Position numbers and translations under genes: made by a program. The notes beneath the pieces were generated by a model. It was given only the letters and a program-made list of their open reading frames with translations, did no database searches and was not told the origin of the DNA. From Asanoa siamensis (GTDB taxonomy: Bacteria > Actinomycetota > Actinomycetes > Mycobacteriales > Micromonosporaceae): 39,519 nt of DNA. The stretch is taken from positions 1 to 39,519 of the forward strand of contig NZ_BONE01000073.1 of NCBI RefSeq assembly GCF_016862555.1, in the 5' to 3' direction. Positions 26,982 to 33,939 of the stretch are shown in pieces; position 1 is the first letter of the stretch, and each line of letters starts with the position of its first letter.

Positions 26982-28091
26982 ATGACTCCTCCGCACAACT
27001 ACCTGGCGGTCATCAAGGTCGTCGGCATCGGTGGCGGTGGCGTCAACGCCGTCAACCGGATGATCGAGGTCGGCCTGAAGGGCGTCGAGTTCATCGCCAT
27101 CAACACCGACGCGCAGGCGTTGCTGATGAGCGACGCCGACGTCAAGCTCGACGTCGGCCGTGAGCTGACCCGCGGCCTCGGCGCCGGTGCCAACCCCGAC
27201 GTCGGCAAGAGTGCCGCCGAGGACCACCGCGACGAGATCGAAGAGGTGCTCAAGGGCGCCGACATGGTCTTCGTGACGTGCGGCGAGGGCGGCGGCACCG
27301 GCACGGGCGGCGCCCCGGTCGTCGCCAACATCGCCCGCAAGCTCGGCGCGCTGACCATCGGCGTGGTCACCCGGCCGTTCTCGTTCGAGGGCAAGCGCCG
27401 CCAGGTGCAGGCCGAGGCCGGCATCGACGAGCTGCGCAACCAGTGCGACACGCTGATCGTCATCCCGAACGACCGGCTCCTGGCGCTCGGCGACCGCGGC
27501 ATCAGCATGATGGACGCGTTCCGCCAGGCCGACCAGGTGCTGCTCTCCGGTGTCCAGGGCATCACCGACCTGATCACCACGCCCGGCCTGATCAACCTCG
27601 ACTTCGCCGACGTCAAGAGCGTCATGAGCGGCGCCGGCAGCGCGCTGATGGGCATCGGCAGCGCCCGCGGCGACAACCGCGCCGTGGAGGCCGCCGAGGC
27701 GGCCATCTCCAGCCCGCTGCTCGAGCAGAGCATGGACGGCGCGCGCGGCGTGCTGCTCTCCATCGCCGGCGGCTCCGACCTCGGCCTGTTCGAGATCAAC
27801 GACGCGGCGCAGCTCGTCACGGACGCGGCCCACCCCGACGCGAACATCATCTTCGGCGCGGTCATCGACGACGCGCTCGGCGACGAGGTGCGGGTCACCG
27901 TGATCGCGGCGGGTTTCGACGGCGGCACGCCCGCCTACAAGCCGGCCGAGGTGCGCAAGGTCGCTCAGCCCCAGCCTGTCTCGCCGGCGCCGGTCGAGCC
28001 GACGCCGCCGCCGGTCGCACCGACCCAGCCCGCCCGGCGGGTCCTGTTCGACGACGTGGACGTCCCCGACTTCCTGAAGAACGGCTCTTAA
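26982..28091 (+). CDS. ftsZ: cell division GTPase FtsZ
   Basis: 369-residue tubulin homologue that polymerises into the Z ring. Nucleotide-binding parts: [17 protein letters not shown], the tubulin signature [15 protein letters not shown] (GGGTGTG at 103-109), and [22 protein letters not shown]. The T7 catalytic loop is [14 protein letters not shown] Pro-rich linker (about 325-350) leads to the conserved C-terminal peptide [10 protein letters not shown], which binds partners such as SepF and FtsW. ATG 26982 has GGGAAGG about 8-10 nt upstream; an in-frame ATG at 26940 would add 14 residues not found in FtsZ. There is no ftsA in the window, as usual in actinomycetes. Confidence 0.97.
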   Translation: MTPPHNYLAVIKVVGIGGGGVNAVNRMIEVGLKGVEFIAINTDAQALLMSDADVKLDVGRELTRGLGAGANPDVGKSAAEDHRDEIEEVLKGADMVFVTCGEGGGTGTGGAPVVANIARKLGALTIGVVTRPFSFEGKRRQVQAEAGIDELRNQCDTLIVIPNDRLLALGDRGISMMDAFRQADQVLLSGVQGITDLITTPGLINLDFADVKSVMSGAGSALMGIGSARGDNRAVEAAEAAISSPLLEQSMDGARGVLLSIAGGSDLGLFEINDAAQLVTDAAHPDANIIFGAVIDDALGDEVRVTVIAAGFDGGTPAYKPAEVRKVAQPQPVSPAPVEPTPPPVAPTQPARRVLFDDVDVPDFLKNGS

Positions 28092-28097
28092 TACGCT
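28092..28097 (+). promoter_or_regulatory. -10 hexamer TACGCT before yggS
   Basis: The hexamer starts directly after the ftsZ stop codon and ends 6 nt before the GTG of yggS. With no ribosome binding site there, yggS could be read from a leaderless transcript in addition to read-through from ftsZ. Confidence 0.35.
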
Positions 28098-28103
28098 CCT
28101 CGG

Positions 28104-28823
28104 GTGACTGCTGTTGACGACACCCGGCGCGCCGAGCTGGCAGCCAACCTGGCACGGGTCCGTGCCAGGATCGACGCCGCCCGCTCGGCCGCCGCGCGTA
28201 CCGACGAGGTCACCCTGGTCGCGGTCACCAAGACCTACCCGGCGAGCGACGTCGCGTTGCTGGCCGACCTGGGTGTCGCCGACGTCGGCGAAAACAAGGA
28301 CCAGGAGGCGGCGCCCAAGGCGGCCGGCATCGGCGGACGGGTGCGCTGGCACTTCGTGGGCCAGCTCCAGCGCAACAAGGCGAAGTCGGTCAGCGCGTAC
28401 GCCGACGTGGTGCAGTCCGTCGACAGCGTCCGCCTCGCGGCGGCGCTCGACCGGGGCGCGGCCGGCCACGGCCGCGTGCTCGACGTGCTGATCCAGGTGA
28501 GCCTGGACGGCGACCCCGCGCGGGGCGGCGCGCTGCCCGGCTCGGCCGACCCGGACCGTGGTCTGGGCGCGGCGGCGGCCGCGGTAGCCGGCGCTTCGGC
28601 ACTGCGGCTCGCGGGCCTGATGGCCGTCGCGCCGCTGGGTGCGGAGGCCGACGACGCGTTCGCGCGGCTCGCCGCGATCGCCGCGGACTTCCGAGTCGAT
28701 CATCCGACAGCCACGGTCCTGTCGGCGGGAATGTCCGATGACCTGGAAAGCGCCGTTTCGCACGGCGCGACACATGTGCGGATAGGTAGCGCGTTGCTCG
28801 GTAAGCGTCACTACCTGGGGTAG
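28104..28823 (+). CDS. PLP homeostasis protein YggS/YlmE (COG0325)
   Basis: 239-residue single-domain alanine-racemase-like protein that binds pyridoxal phosphate without known catalytic activity and affects PLP and amino acid balance. The N-terminal helix ELAANLARVRARIDAARSAA and the PLP-lysine motif VTLVAVTKTYPASDV (Lys43) are typical. GVADVGENKDQEAAPKA, WHFVGQLQRNKAKSV, LSAGMSDDLESAVSHGATHVRIGSALLG complete the fold. GTG 28104 lies 12 bp after ftsZ. In many Gram-positive bacteria pgeF/ylmD lies between ftsZ and this gene; it is absent here. Followed by sepF after 196 bp. Confidence 0.92.
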   Translation: MTAVDDTRRAELAANLARVRARIDAARSAAARTDEVTLVAVTKTYPASDVALLADLGVADVGENKDQEAAPKAAGIGGRVRWHFVGQLQRNKAKSVSAYADVVQSVDSVRLAAALDRGAAGHGRVLDVLIQVSLDGDPARGGALPGSADPDRGLGAAAAAVAGASALRLAGLMAVAPLGAEADDAFARLAAIAADFRVDHPTATVLSAGMSDDLESAVSHGATHVRIGSALLGKRHYLG

Positions 28824-28834
28824 CCTGACGGCGG

Positions 28835-28860
28835 ACACCAAACTACATCGGTGTTGTTTT
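28835..28860 (+). terminator. weak hairpin with T-rich tail after yggS
   Basis: ACACC (28835-28839) can pair with GGTGT (28850-28854) across a 10-nt loop, followed by TGTTTT. It is 11 bp after the yggS stop. The stem is short, so termination would be weak at best. The rest of the 196-bp gap before sepF has no other feature I can support. Confidence 0.25.
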
Positions 28861-29019
28861 CCATGCCGAGCTTCGCAGCGCCGGGGGGCGCGCCGTCAAC
28901 CGGGAGGGTGACGGCAACGGAAGGTCGACCTGGTGCCGATGCATAGGCGGAGTCCACGCGCGTGACAGTGGCTCGTGCAGGGGGGCACGTTCCACACGGC
29001 GGACGGAGGGGCGCGGCAC

Positions 29020-29748
29020 ATGGGAGCGTTGCGAAAGGCGGGCGTCTGGCTCGGTCTGGTCGAAGAGGAAGACGACGACCAGACCTATGACGAGGGCTAC
29101 GACGGCCGGTCGAGCCGGTCCGGCAGCAGCCGGTCCGGCGATGCCGGTTACCGCGAATCACGCTACCGGTCCAACCGGTACGCCGACGAGTTCGCCGACG
29201 ACGAGGACGAGGCCGACGAGGCGCCGGCGGTGCCGCGGGCGCGCTCGACCCGGCACACCGACCGGGGGCCGAGCCGGCTCGAAGCGGCCGAGGCGGAGCT
29301 CGCCGAGGCCCGGGAGAGCCGGGCCCTCGAACGCTCCAGCGTGCGTTCGATCACCCGCGCGCCGGCTCCGGAAAGTCCGTCTCAGGTGAATTACCCCACT
29401 CGCGACAATCTCGCCCTGGCTCCCCAGGTGCAGTTGCGCGAGCGCGCGGTGATCGCCGACGACGAGCAGCGATACCAGATCACCACCCTGCACCCGACCA
29501 CCTATCGCGAGGCCCGCACCATCGGTGAGCATTTCCGGGACGGCGTTCCGGTGATCATCAACCTCACCGAAATGGATGAGTCGGATGCCCGCCGTCTGGT
29601 GGATTTTGCGGCGGGGTTGGCCTTTGGTTTGCGGGGTACGATCGAGCGCGTTACCAACCGGGTGTTTCTGCTCTCACCGGCCAACGTCCAAGTCACCGCA
29701 GAGGACAAGGCGAAGATCGCTGAGGGCGGGTTCTTCACCCTGCCGTAG
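29020..29748 (+). CDS. sepF: cell division protein SepF
   Basis: 242-residue Z-ring membrane anchor and assembly factor. The N terminus MGALRKAGVWLGLVEEED is the amphipathic membrane-binding helix typical of actinobacterial SepF. Residues ~20-135 are a variable linker, acidic (EEEDDDQTYDEGYD, DEFADDEDEADEAP) and Arg/Ser-rich. The C-terminal SepF domain (about 155-242) has ERAVIADDEQRYQITTLHPTTYREARTIGEHFRDG, VIINLTEMDESDARRLVDFAAGLAFGLRG and the final VFLLSPANVQVTAEDKAKIAEGGFF. ATG 29020 is chosen for this helix; GGAGGG lies 9 nt upstream. In actinobacteria, which lack FtsA and ZipA, SepF is the main membrane link of FtsZ. Confidence 0.95.
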   Translation: MGALRKAGVWLGLVEEEDDDQTYDEGYDGRSSRSGSSRSGDAGYRESRYRSNRYADEFADDEDEADEAPAVPRARSTRHTDRGPSRLEAAEAELAEARESRALERSSVRSITRAPAPESPSQVNYPTRDNLALAPQVQLRERAVIADDEQRYQITTLHPTTYREARTIGEHFRDGVPVIINLTEMDESDARRLVDFAAGLAFGLRGTIERVTNRVFLLSPANVQVTAEDKAKIAEGGFFTLP

Positions 29749-29793
29749 CCCTTGAGCAGGGCAGAGTCGGCCTGACGGAGGGTCCTGCGAGTC

Positions 29794-30087
29794 GTGTTGT
29801 CGATTCTGTTCCAGGTGCTCTACCTGCTGTTGTACTTCTTCCTGATCGTGCTGCTGGCCCGTTTCGTATTGAGCGCTGTGCTCCAATACGGCCGTCGCTG
29901 GCAACCGAGGCGAGGTGCGGCCGCCGGACTGGAAGTGGTGTGGAGCGTCACCGATCCGCCCCTCAAGGCGTTGAGGCGTGTGATCCCACCACTGCGGATC
30001 GGTAACCTCAGCATCGACCTCGCCTCCCTTGTGCTCTTGGTTATCCTGTTCGTGCTGATGAGATTCGTGGTGCAGCCCTGGATCTGA
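29794..30087 (+). CDS. YggT family membrane protein
   Basis: 97-residue protein with two hydrophobic segments (VLSILFQVLYLLLYFFLIVLLARFVLSAVL and SIDLASLVLLVILFVLMRFVVQP) joined by a basic loop with WSVTDPPLKALRRVIPPLRIG, the YggT family signature. Homologues (YlmG) between sepF and divIVA affect nucleoid or membrane organisation, but the molecular role is unclear. The start is GTG 29794; GGAGGG lies 11 nt upstream, a long spacing, and no better in-frame start exists. Same order as in other actinomycetes and Bacillus. Confidence 0.9.
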   Translation: MLSILFQVLYLLLYFFLIVLLARFVLSAVLQYGRRWQPRRGAAAGLEVVWSVTDPPLKALRRVIPPLRIGNLSIDLASLVLLVILFVLMRFVVQPWI

Positions 30088-30138
30088 CACACGGTCTGAC
30101 CAGGAGCTACGCGGCCGCAACTGACCCGAGGAGTTTCG

Positions 30139-30951
30139 ATGCCGCTTACACCGGCCGACGTGCACAACGTCGCCTTCAAGAAACCCCCGATCGGCAAACG
30201 GGGGTACGACGAGGAGGAGGTCGACGCGTTCCTCGATGAGGTCGAGCGCGAGCTCGCCCGTCTGATCGAGGAGAACAACGAGCTGCGCGCTCAGGTCGAG
30301 CGTGGCGGTCCCCGTGGCGGCGCGCCAGCCGGCCCGGGTGCCGACCCGCGCATGGCCGCGGAGCTCAACGACCTCAAGGCCCAGATCGACCGGGTCCAGC
30401 GTGACAAGGCCGCCGCTGAGCAGGCCGCCCGCGCCATGCAGGGCGAGCTCGAGCAGATGCGTGCCCAGGGCGCCCCGGTGGTGGGTGGCGACGGCGAGCA
30501 GCAGGCCCTCCGGGTCCTGATGATGGCCCAGCGCACGGCCGACGACCACGTGTCCGACGCCCGGCGTGAGGCCGACAAGCTGCTCTCCGACGCGCGCACC
30601 AAGGCCGAAGAGGTCACTCGCGAGGCGCGGGCCAAGGCCGACGCGCTCGAGCGTGACGCGCGGCAGCGGCACCAGGAGGCCATGGGCGGCCTCGACGCCA
30701 AGCGCACCGCACTGCAGAAGCACATCGAAGAGCTCAAGCAGTTCGAACGGGAGTACCGCACCCGGCTCAAGGCCTACCTGGAGAGCCAGCTGCGCGACCT
30801 CGACGGTCGCGGCCAGGGGCTCGAGGCCGAGATGTCCCGGACCGACGGCAATCGGTCCGTGACCTCCGGCGCACCGGGTCTGGCCACCGCCGGTCTGGCG
30901 GGCTCCTACGGCGGCGGGGGACGTTCCGGTTCCCTCGAAGCCGGTCGCTGA
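30139..30951 (+). CDS. divIVA: polar growth protein DivIVA/Wag31
   Basis: 270-residue coiled-coil scaffold that marks cell poles and directs tip growth in actinobacteria. The N-terminal membrane-binding domain [36 protein letters not shown] is canonical. A first coiled coil ([19 protein letters not shown]) follows, a Gly/Pro linker (~57-70), a long coiled coil (about 72-100 and 125-220) and a Gly/Ser-rich tail. ATG 30139 has GAGGAG about 5-6 nt upstream. It lies 51 bp after yggT. The linker and tail lengths vary among species; nothing is broken. Confidence 0.95.
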   Translation: MPLTPADVHNVAFKKPPIGKRGYDEEEVDAFLDEVERELARLIEENNELRAQVERGGPRGGAPAGPGADPRMAAELNDLKAQIDRVQRDKAAAEQAARAMQGELEQMRAQGAPVVGGDGEQQALRVLMMAQRTADDHVSDARREADKLLSDARTKAEEVTREARAKADALERDARQRHQEAMGGLDAKRTALQKHIEELKQFEREYRTRLKAYLESQLRDLDGRGQGLEAEMSRTDGNRSVTSGAPGLATAGLAGSYGGGGRSGSLEAGR

Positions 30952-31020
30952 GCCTTCGGCAGACGACGGTTCCGTAGCCCAACCGGGGGCGGGCATGCGT
31001 CCCCCGGACGGTGCCGTGTC

Positions 31021-31056
31021 TCCGGCGTACCCGGGTCCCCCCGGGGGCACGCCGGA
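31021..31056. terminator. hairpin between divIVA and the next membrane protein gene
   Basis: TCCGGCGT (31021-31028) pairs with ACGCCGGA (31049-31056), with additional GC pairing inside (CCC 30-32 with GGG 45-47 of the same hundred). It lies 70 bp after the divIVA stop and has no U tract. Likely a GC-rich terminator of the divIVA transcript. Confidence 0.5.
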
Positions 31057-31093
31057 CCCACGACATCTATACAGAAAGCGGCGGGGGTGAGCC

Positions 31094-31918
31094 GTGATCG
31101 TTGCAAGTTTGGTGCTCATCCTCGGTGCTGTCACGCTGCTCGTGCTCGGACTCGCAGGTGGTTCGAGCGTGTTGCTGGTCATCTCGATCGCGGCGAGTCT
31201 GTTCGCCGCTGTCGCGCTCGTCGTCGGCGCCCGCCAGGCCGCCGCCGCACGGGCCCGGACCAGCTACGCGGATGACGAGCGGTTCAAGCGTGCCGGCGAC
31301 GAGGATGACTCGAGAGTGTTCCACCACCGCTCGACGGCCAGGGGCAGCGATCCCGGCCGCCGGCGGGCGACCGCATGGGGGGCGGACGAGACGTCCGTCG
31401 CGGTCGCCGACCCCGTCGTCCCACCGAGCGTGCCCAACCAGGGCGCCTACCGGTCGGGCGAGGGCACGGAGTACGGCCGCCGCCGCGCGGCGGCCGCCAC
31501 CGTCGACGAGCCGGGGGGCCTTGTCGACGACCGGACCGGCCAGTACGACCAGGGCTTCGCCGACCTGCGCGGCGACAGTGCGCCGCAGTGGCCCGGTCAA
31601 CAGCAGCAACCGCCACCGCAGCAGGCGTACGCCGCGGCGGCGCCGGACGACGACGATGACGATGACGACGACGAGGACCCACCGGACGAGCCGGCGGCCC
31701 AGTTCGTCTCGGCCGCGGACGCGGCCCGGGTGGCACGGATGTCCGCGCCCGTCCTCGTGATCGACGGACGGCCGCGCTACCACATCTCGGGTTGCGTCCA
31801 CCTGCTCGGCCGCGAGAGCGAGCCGTTGCCGGTGAGCGAGGCGGCTGATCTCGGCTTCACGCCGTGCAGCCTCTGCGAGCCGGACAGCGCCCTCCTCGCG
31901 GGGGCCCGCCGGGTCTGA
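31094..31918 (+). CDS. membrane protein with disordered linker and putative zinc-binding C terminus
   Basis: 274-residue protein I cannot assign to a named family. Two TM helices lie at the N terminus (VIVASLVLILGAVTLLVLGLA and SVLLVISIAASLFAAVALVVG). A long polar linker follows, with QQQQ-Pro runs and nine consecutive Asp near residues 190-200. The C-terminal block YHISGCVHLLGRE...GFTPCSLCEP places H230, C234, C258 and C261 as in YHxxxC...PCxxC metal-binding motifs of Ada-like domains (pattern similarity only). The GTG start at 31094 follows GGGGGTGAG. It sits between divIVA and the DUF167 gene, with terminators on both sides, so it is probably its own transcription unit. A polar or divisome link is only suggested by position. 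Confidence 0.75.
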   Translation: MIVASLVLILGAVTLLVLGLAGGSSVLLVISIAASLFAAVALVVGARQAAAARARTSYADDERFKRAGDEDDSRVFHHRSTARGSDPGRRRATAWGADETSVAVADPVVPPSVPNQGAYRSGEGTEYGRRRAAAATVDEPGGLVDDRTGQYDQGFADLRGDSAPQWPGQQQQPPPQQAYAAAAPDDDDDDDDDEDPPDEPAAQFVSAADAARVARMSAPVLVIDGRPRYHISGCVHLLGRESEPLPVSEAADLGFTPCSLCEPDSALLAGARRV

Positions 31919-31944
31919 CTGCCTTTCGGTTCGATCGCCTTTGT

Positions 31945-31975
31945 AGAAGGGCATCCGTTGCACGGATGCCCTTCT
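31945..31975 (+). terminator. 13-bp hairpin terminator
   Basis: AGAAGGGCATCCG (31945-31957) pairs perfectly with CGGATGCCCTTCT (31963-31975) over a 5-nt loop, followed by only T then GG. It is 27 bp after the stop of the membrane protein gene and 15 bp before the DUF167 start. Good candidate for a factor-independent terminator despite the short U tract. Confidence 0.7.
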
Positions 31976-31989
31976 TGGCACAATGAGGC

Positions 31990-32280
31990 ATGGTCGTGAT
32001 CGCCGTCCGGGTCAAACCGGGCGCTTCGCGTGCCCGGGTGGGTGGCCGGCACGACGGGCCGCACGGCCCGGCGCTCGTCGTCGCGGTGACGGCGCCCGCG
32101 GTCGACGGCCGGGCGACCGAGGCGGCCCGGCTCGCGGTGGCCGACGCGCTGGGGGTCCGGCGCGCCGACGTCGCCCTGCGGACCGGGGCGGCCAGCCGCG
32201 AGAAGCTCTTCGCGGTCGACGTCCCCGACGGTGCCGTCACGCTCGACCGGTTCGCCGTCCTCCGCGACGCGGGGACGTGA
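31990..32280 (+). CDS. DUF167 (YggU) family protein
   Basis: 96-residue small cytoplasmic protein of the YggU/DUF167 family. The signature VIAVRVKPGASRARVGG at the start, VVAVTAPAVDGRATEAARLAVADALGV in the middle and LRTGAASREKLFAVDV near the end are all there. The function of the family is not established. The stop codon overlaps the antiporter GTG (GTGA), so both are translated together. ATG 31990 is the first start after the terminator, with a weak GAGG upstream. Confidence 0.88.
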   Translation: MVVIAVRVKPGASRARVGGRHDGPHGPALVVAVTAPAVDGRATEAARLAVADALGVRRADVALRTGAASREKLFAVDVPDGAVTLDRFAVLRDAGT

Positions 32281-33776
32281 CCGAGGACCTCAACCTCGCC
32301 CTGCTGCTGGGGGCGGGGGTGCTGCTCGTGGCGGTCGCCGCGGTGCGGCTGTCGTCCCGCCTCGGCCTGCCGAGCCTCCTGGTCTACCTGGCGCTCGGGC
32401 TGCTGATCGGCGAGTCCGGTCTGGGCATCCAGTTCGAGGACGCCTCGCTGACCCGGACCCTCGGTTTCGCCGCGCTGATCGTGATCATCGCGGAAGGCGG
32501 CCTGACCGCGCGGTGGGCGACGTTGCGCCCGGTGTTGGGCGTCTCGCTGACCCTGGCCACGGTCGGCGTGGCGGTGAGCATCGCGGTGGTGGGCGTCGCC
32601 GTACACGCGCTGCTCGACCTGGACTGGCGACTCGCGCTGCTCTACGGCGCGGTCGTCTCGTCGACGGACGCGGCCGCGGTCTTCGCCACCTTGCGCAAGC
32701 TGCGCCTGCCGGCGCGGCTGGTCGCCGCCGTCGAGGCCGAGTCCGGCATCAACGACGCGCCGGTCGTGCTCGTCGTCGTGCTGCTCTCCACCATCGGGCC
32801 GTTCGCCCACCCCTGGTGGTGGGAGCTGCTCCTGATCTTCTACGAGCTCGTCGCGGGCGGAGCGATCGGCCTCGTCGTCGGCCTGGGCGGCGTGTGGGTG
32901 CTGCGCCGCGCGGCGCTGCCGTCGTCCGGGCTCTACCCGATCGCGGTGGTCGGCCTGACCGCGCTCGCCTACGCGGCCGGCGCGGTCGCGCACGCGTCCG
33001 GTTTCCTCGCGGTCTACACGGCCGGCGTGGTGATCGGCAACGCCCGGCTGCCGCACCGCCAGCAGATCCTGGGTTTCGCCGACGGGTTGGCCTGGGTCGC
33101 GCAGATCGGCCTGTTCGTGCTGCTCGGCCTGCTCGCGTCGCCGGCCCGGCTCGACGACGTGCTCGTCCCGGCGGTGGTGGTCGGCATCGCGCTGGTGTTC
33201 TTCGCCCGGCCGCTGTCGGTGCTGATCTCCGCGACCCCGTTCCGGGTGCCGCTGCGCGCACAGGCGTTCCTCGCGTGGGCCGGCCTGCGCGGTGCGGTGC
33301 CGGTCGTGCTGGCGACCATCCCGCTGTCGTACGGCACGCCCGGCGCGGCCCGGCTCTTCGACGTCGTGTTCGTGCTCGTGTTGATCTTCACGGTGCTCCA
33401 GGCCACGACGATCGCGCCGGTCGCCCGGGCCCTGAAGGTCACGGCGCCGGGGGAGGCCGCGGAGCTGCGGGTGGAGACGGCACCCCTGGAACGGATGGGC
33501 GCGGACCTGTTGCAGCTCGAGGTGCCGGCGGGCTCGATGCTCTCGGGCGTACACCTCGACGAGCTACGCCTCCCGGTCGGCGCCGCGGTGACCCTTGTGC
33601 TCCGCGACGGCGTGGGTTTCGTACCCGCGCCCGACACGCGCCTCAAGGTCGGCGACAGCCTGTTGATCGTGGCGACGGCCGCGGTCCGGGACGCCACGGA
33701 ACGCCGCCTCCGCGCGGTGAGCCGGCGAGGACGATTGGCCCGCTGGTTTGCCGAGTACGGGGAGGAAAGGGGCTGA
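32277..33776 (+). CDS. CPA-type potassium/proton antiporter with TrkA-C domain (NhaP2/CvrA-like)
   Basis: 499-residue cation/proton antiporter. Residues 1-385 contain about 12 TM helices: LGLPSLLVYLALGLLIGESGLGI is the usual TM1-2 signature and GAVVSSTDAAAVFATLRKL holds the conserved STDAA segment. VEAESGINDAPVVLVVVLL carries the ion-binding ND pair, and AFLAWAGLRGAVPVVLATIPL is the late conserved helix. A cytoplasmic TrkA-C (RCK-C) domain (about 400-480; LLQLEVPAGSMLSGVHLDEL, TRLKVGDSLLIVATA) suggests nucleotide regulation. c-di-AMP is a known ligand of some TrkA-C domains, which is worth noting because a c-di-AMP riboswitch is proposed elsewhere in this window. The GTG start overlaps the DUF167 stop by 4 bp. 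Confidence 0.9.
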   Translation: MTEDLNLALLLGAGVLLVAVAAVRLSSRLGLPSLLVYLALGLLIGESGLGIQFEDASLTRTLGFAALIVIIAEGGLTARWATLRPVLGVSLTLATVGVAVSIAVVGVAVHALLDLDWRLALLYGAVVSSTDAAAVFATLRKLRLPARLVAAVEAESGINDAPVVLVVVLLSTIGPFAHPWWWELLLIFYELVAGGAIGLVVGLGGVWVLRRAALPSSGLYPIAVVGLTALAYAAGAVAHASGFLAVYTAGVVIGNARLPHRQQILGFADGLAWVAQIGLFVLLGLLASPARLDDVLVPAVVVGIALVFFARPLSVLISATPFRVPLRAQAFLAWAGLRGAVPVVLATIPLSYGTPGAARLFDVVFVLVLIFTVLQATTIAPVARALKVTAPGEAAELRVETAPLERMGADLLQLEVPAGSMLSGVHLDELRLPVGAAVTLVLRDGVGFVPAPDTRLKVGDSLLIVATAAVRDATERRLRAVSRRGRLARWFAEYGEERG

Positions 33777-33849
33777 CCATCAGTTAAGGTTCCTTTTGCC
33801 CCGATTGCCGGTCAATCATGGGTGGAACTGGCGGAATCGGTGCGGCATG

Positions 33850-33878
33850 TTGTCGGACGTCTTCACGTTCCGTACTCT
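33850..33878 (+). promoter_or_regulatory. promoter of the histone-like/DksA fusion gene
   Basis: TTGTCG (33850-33855), 17 bp, TACTCT (33873-33878) gives a good actinobacterial sigma-70 type promoter. The predicted start is about 55 bp before ATG 33940. The remainder of the 163-bp gap 33777-33939 has no gene. Confidence 0.6.
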
Positions 33879-33939
33879 TGCCAATCTCCGGAGTGCGCGG
33901 CGGCCCGCCGCGCGCCCGTTTTGCACGTGGGGGAACGTG

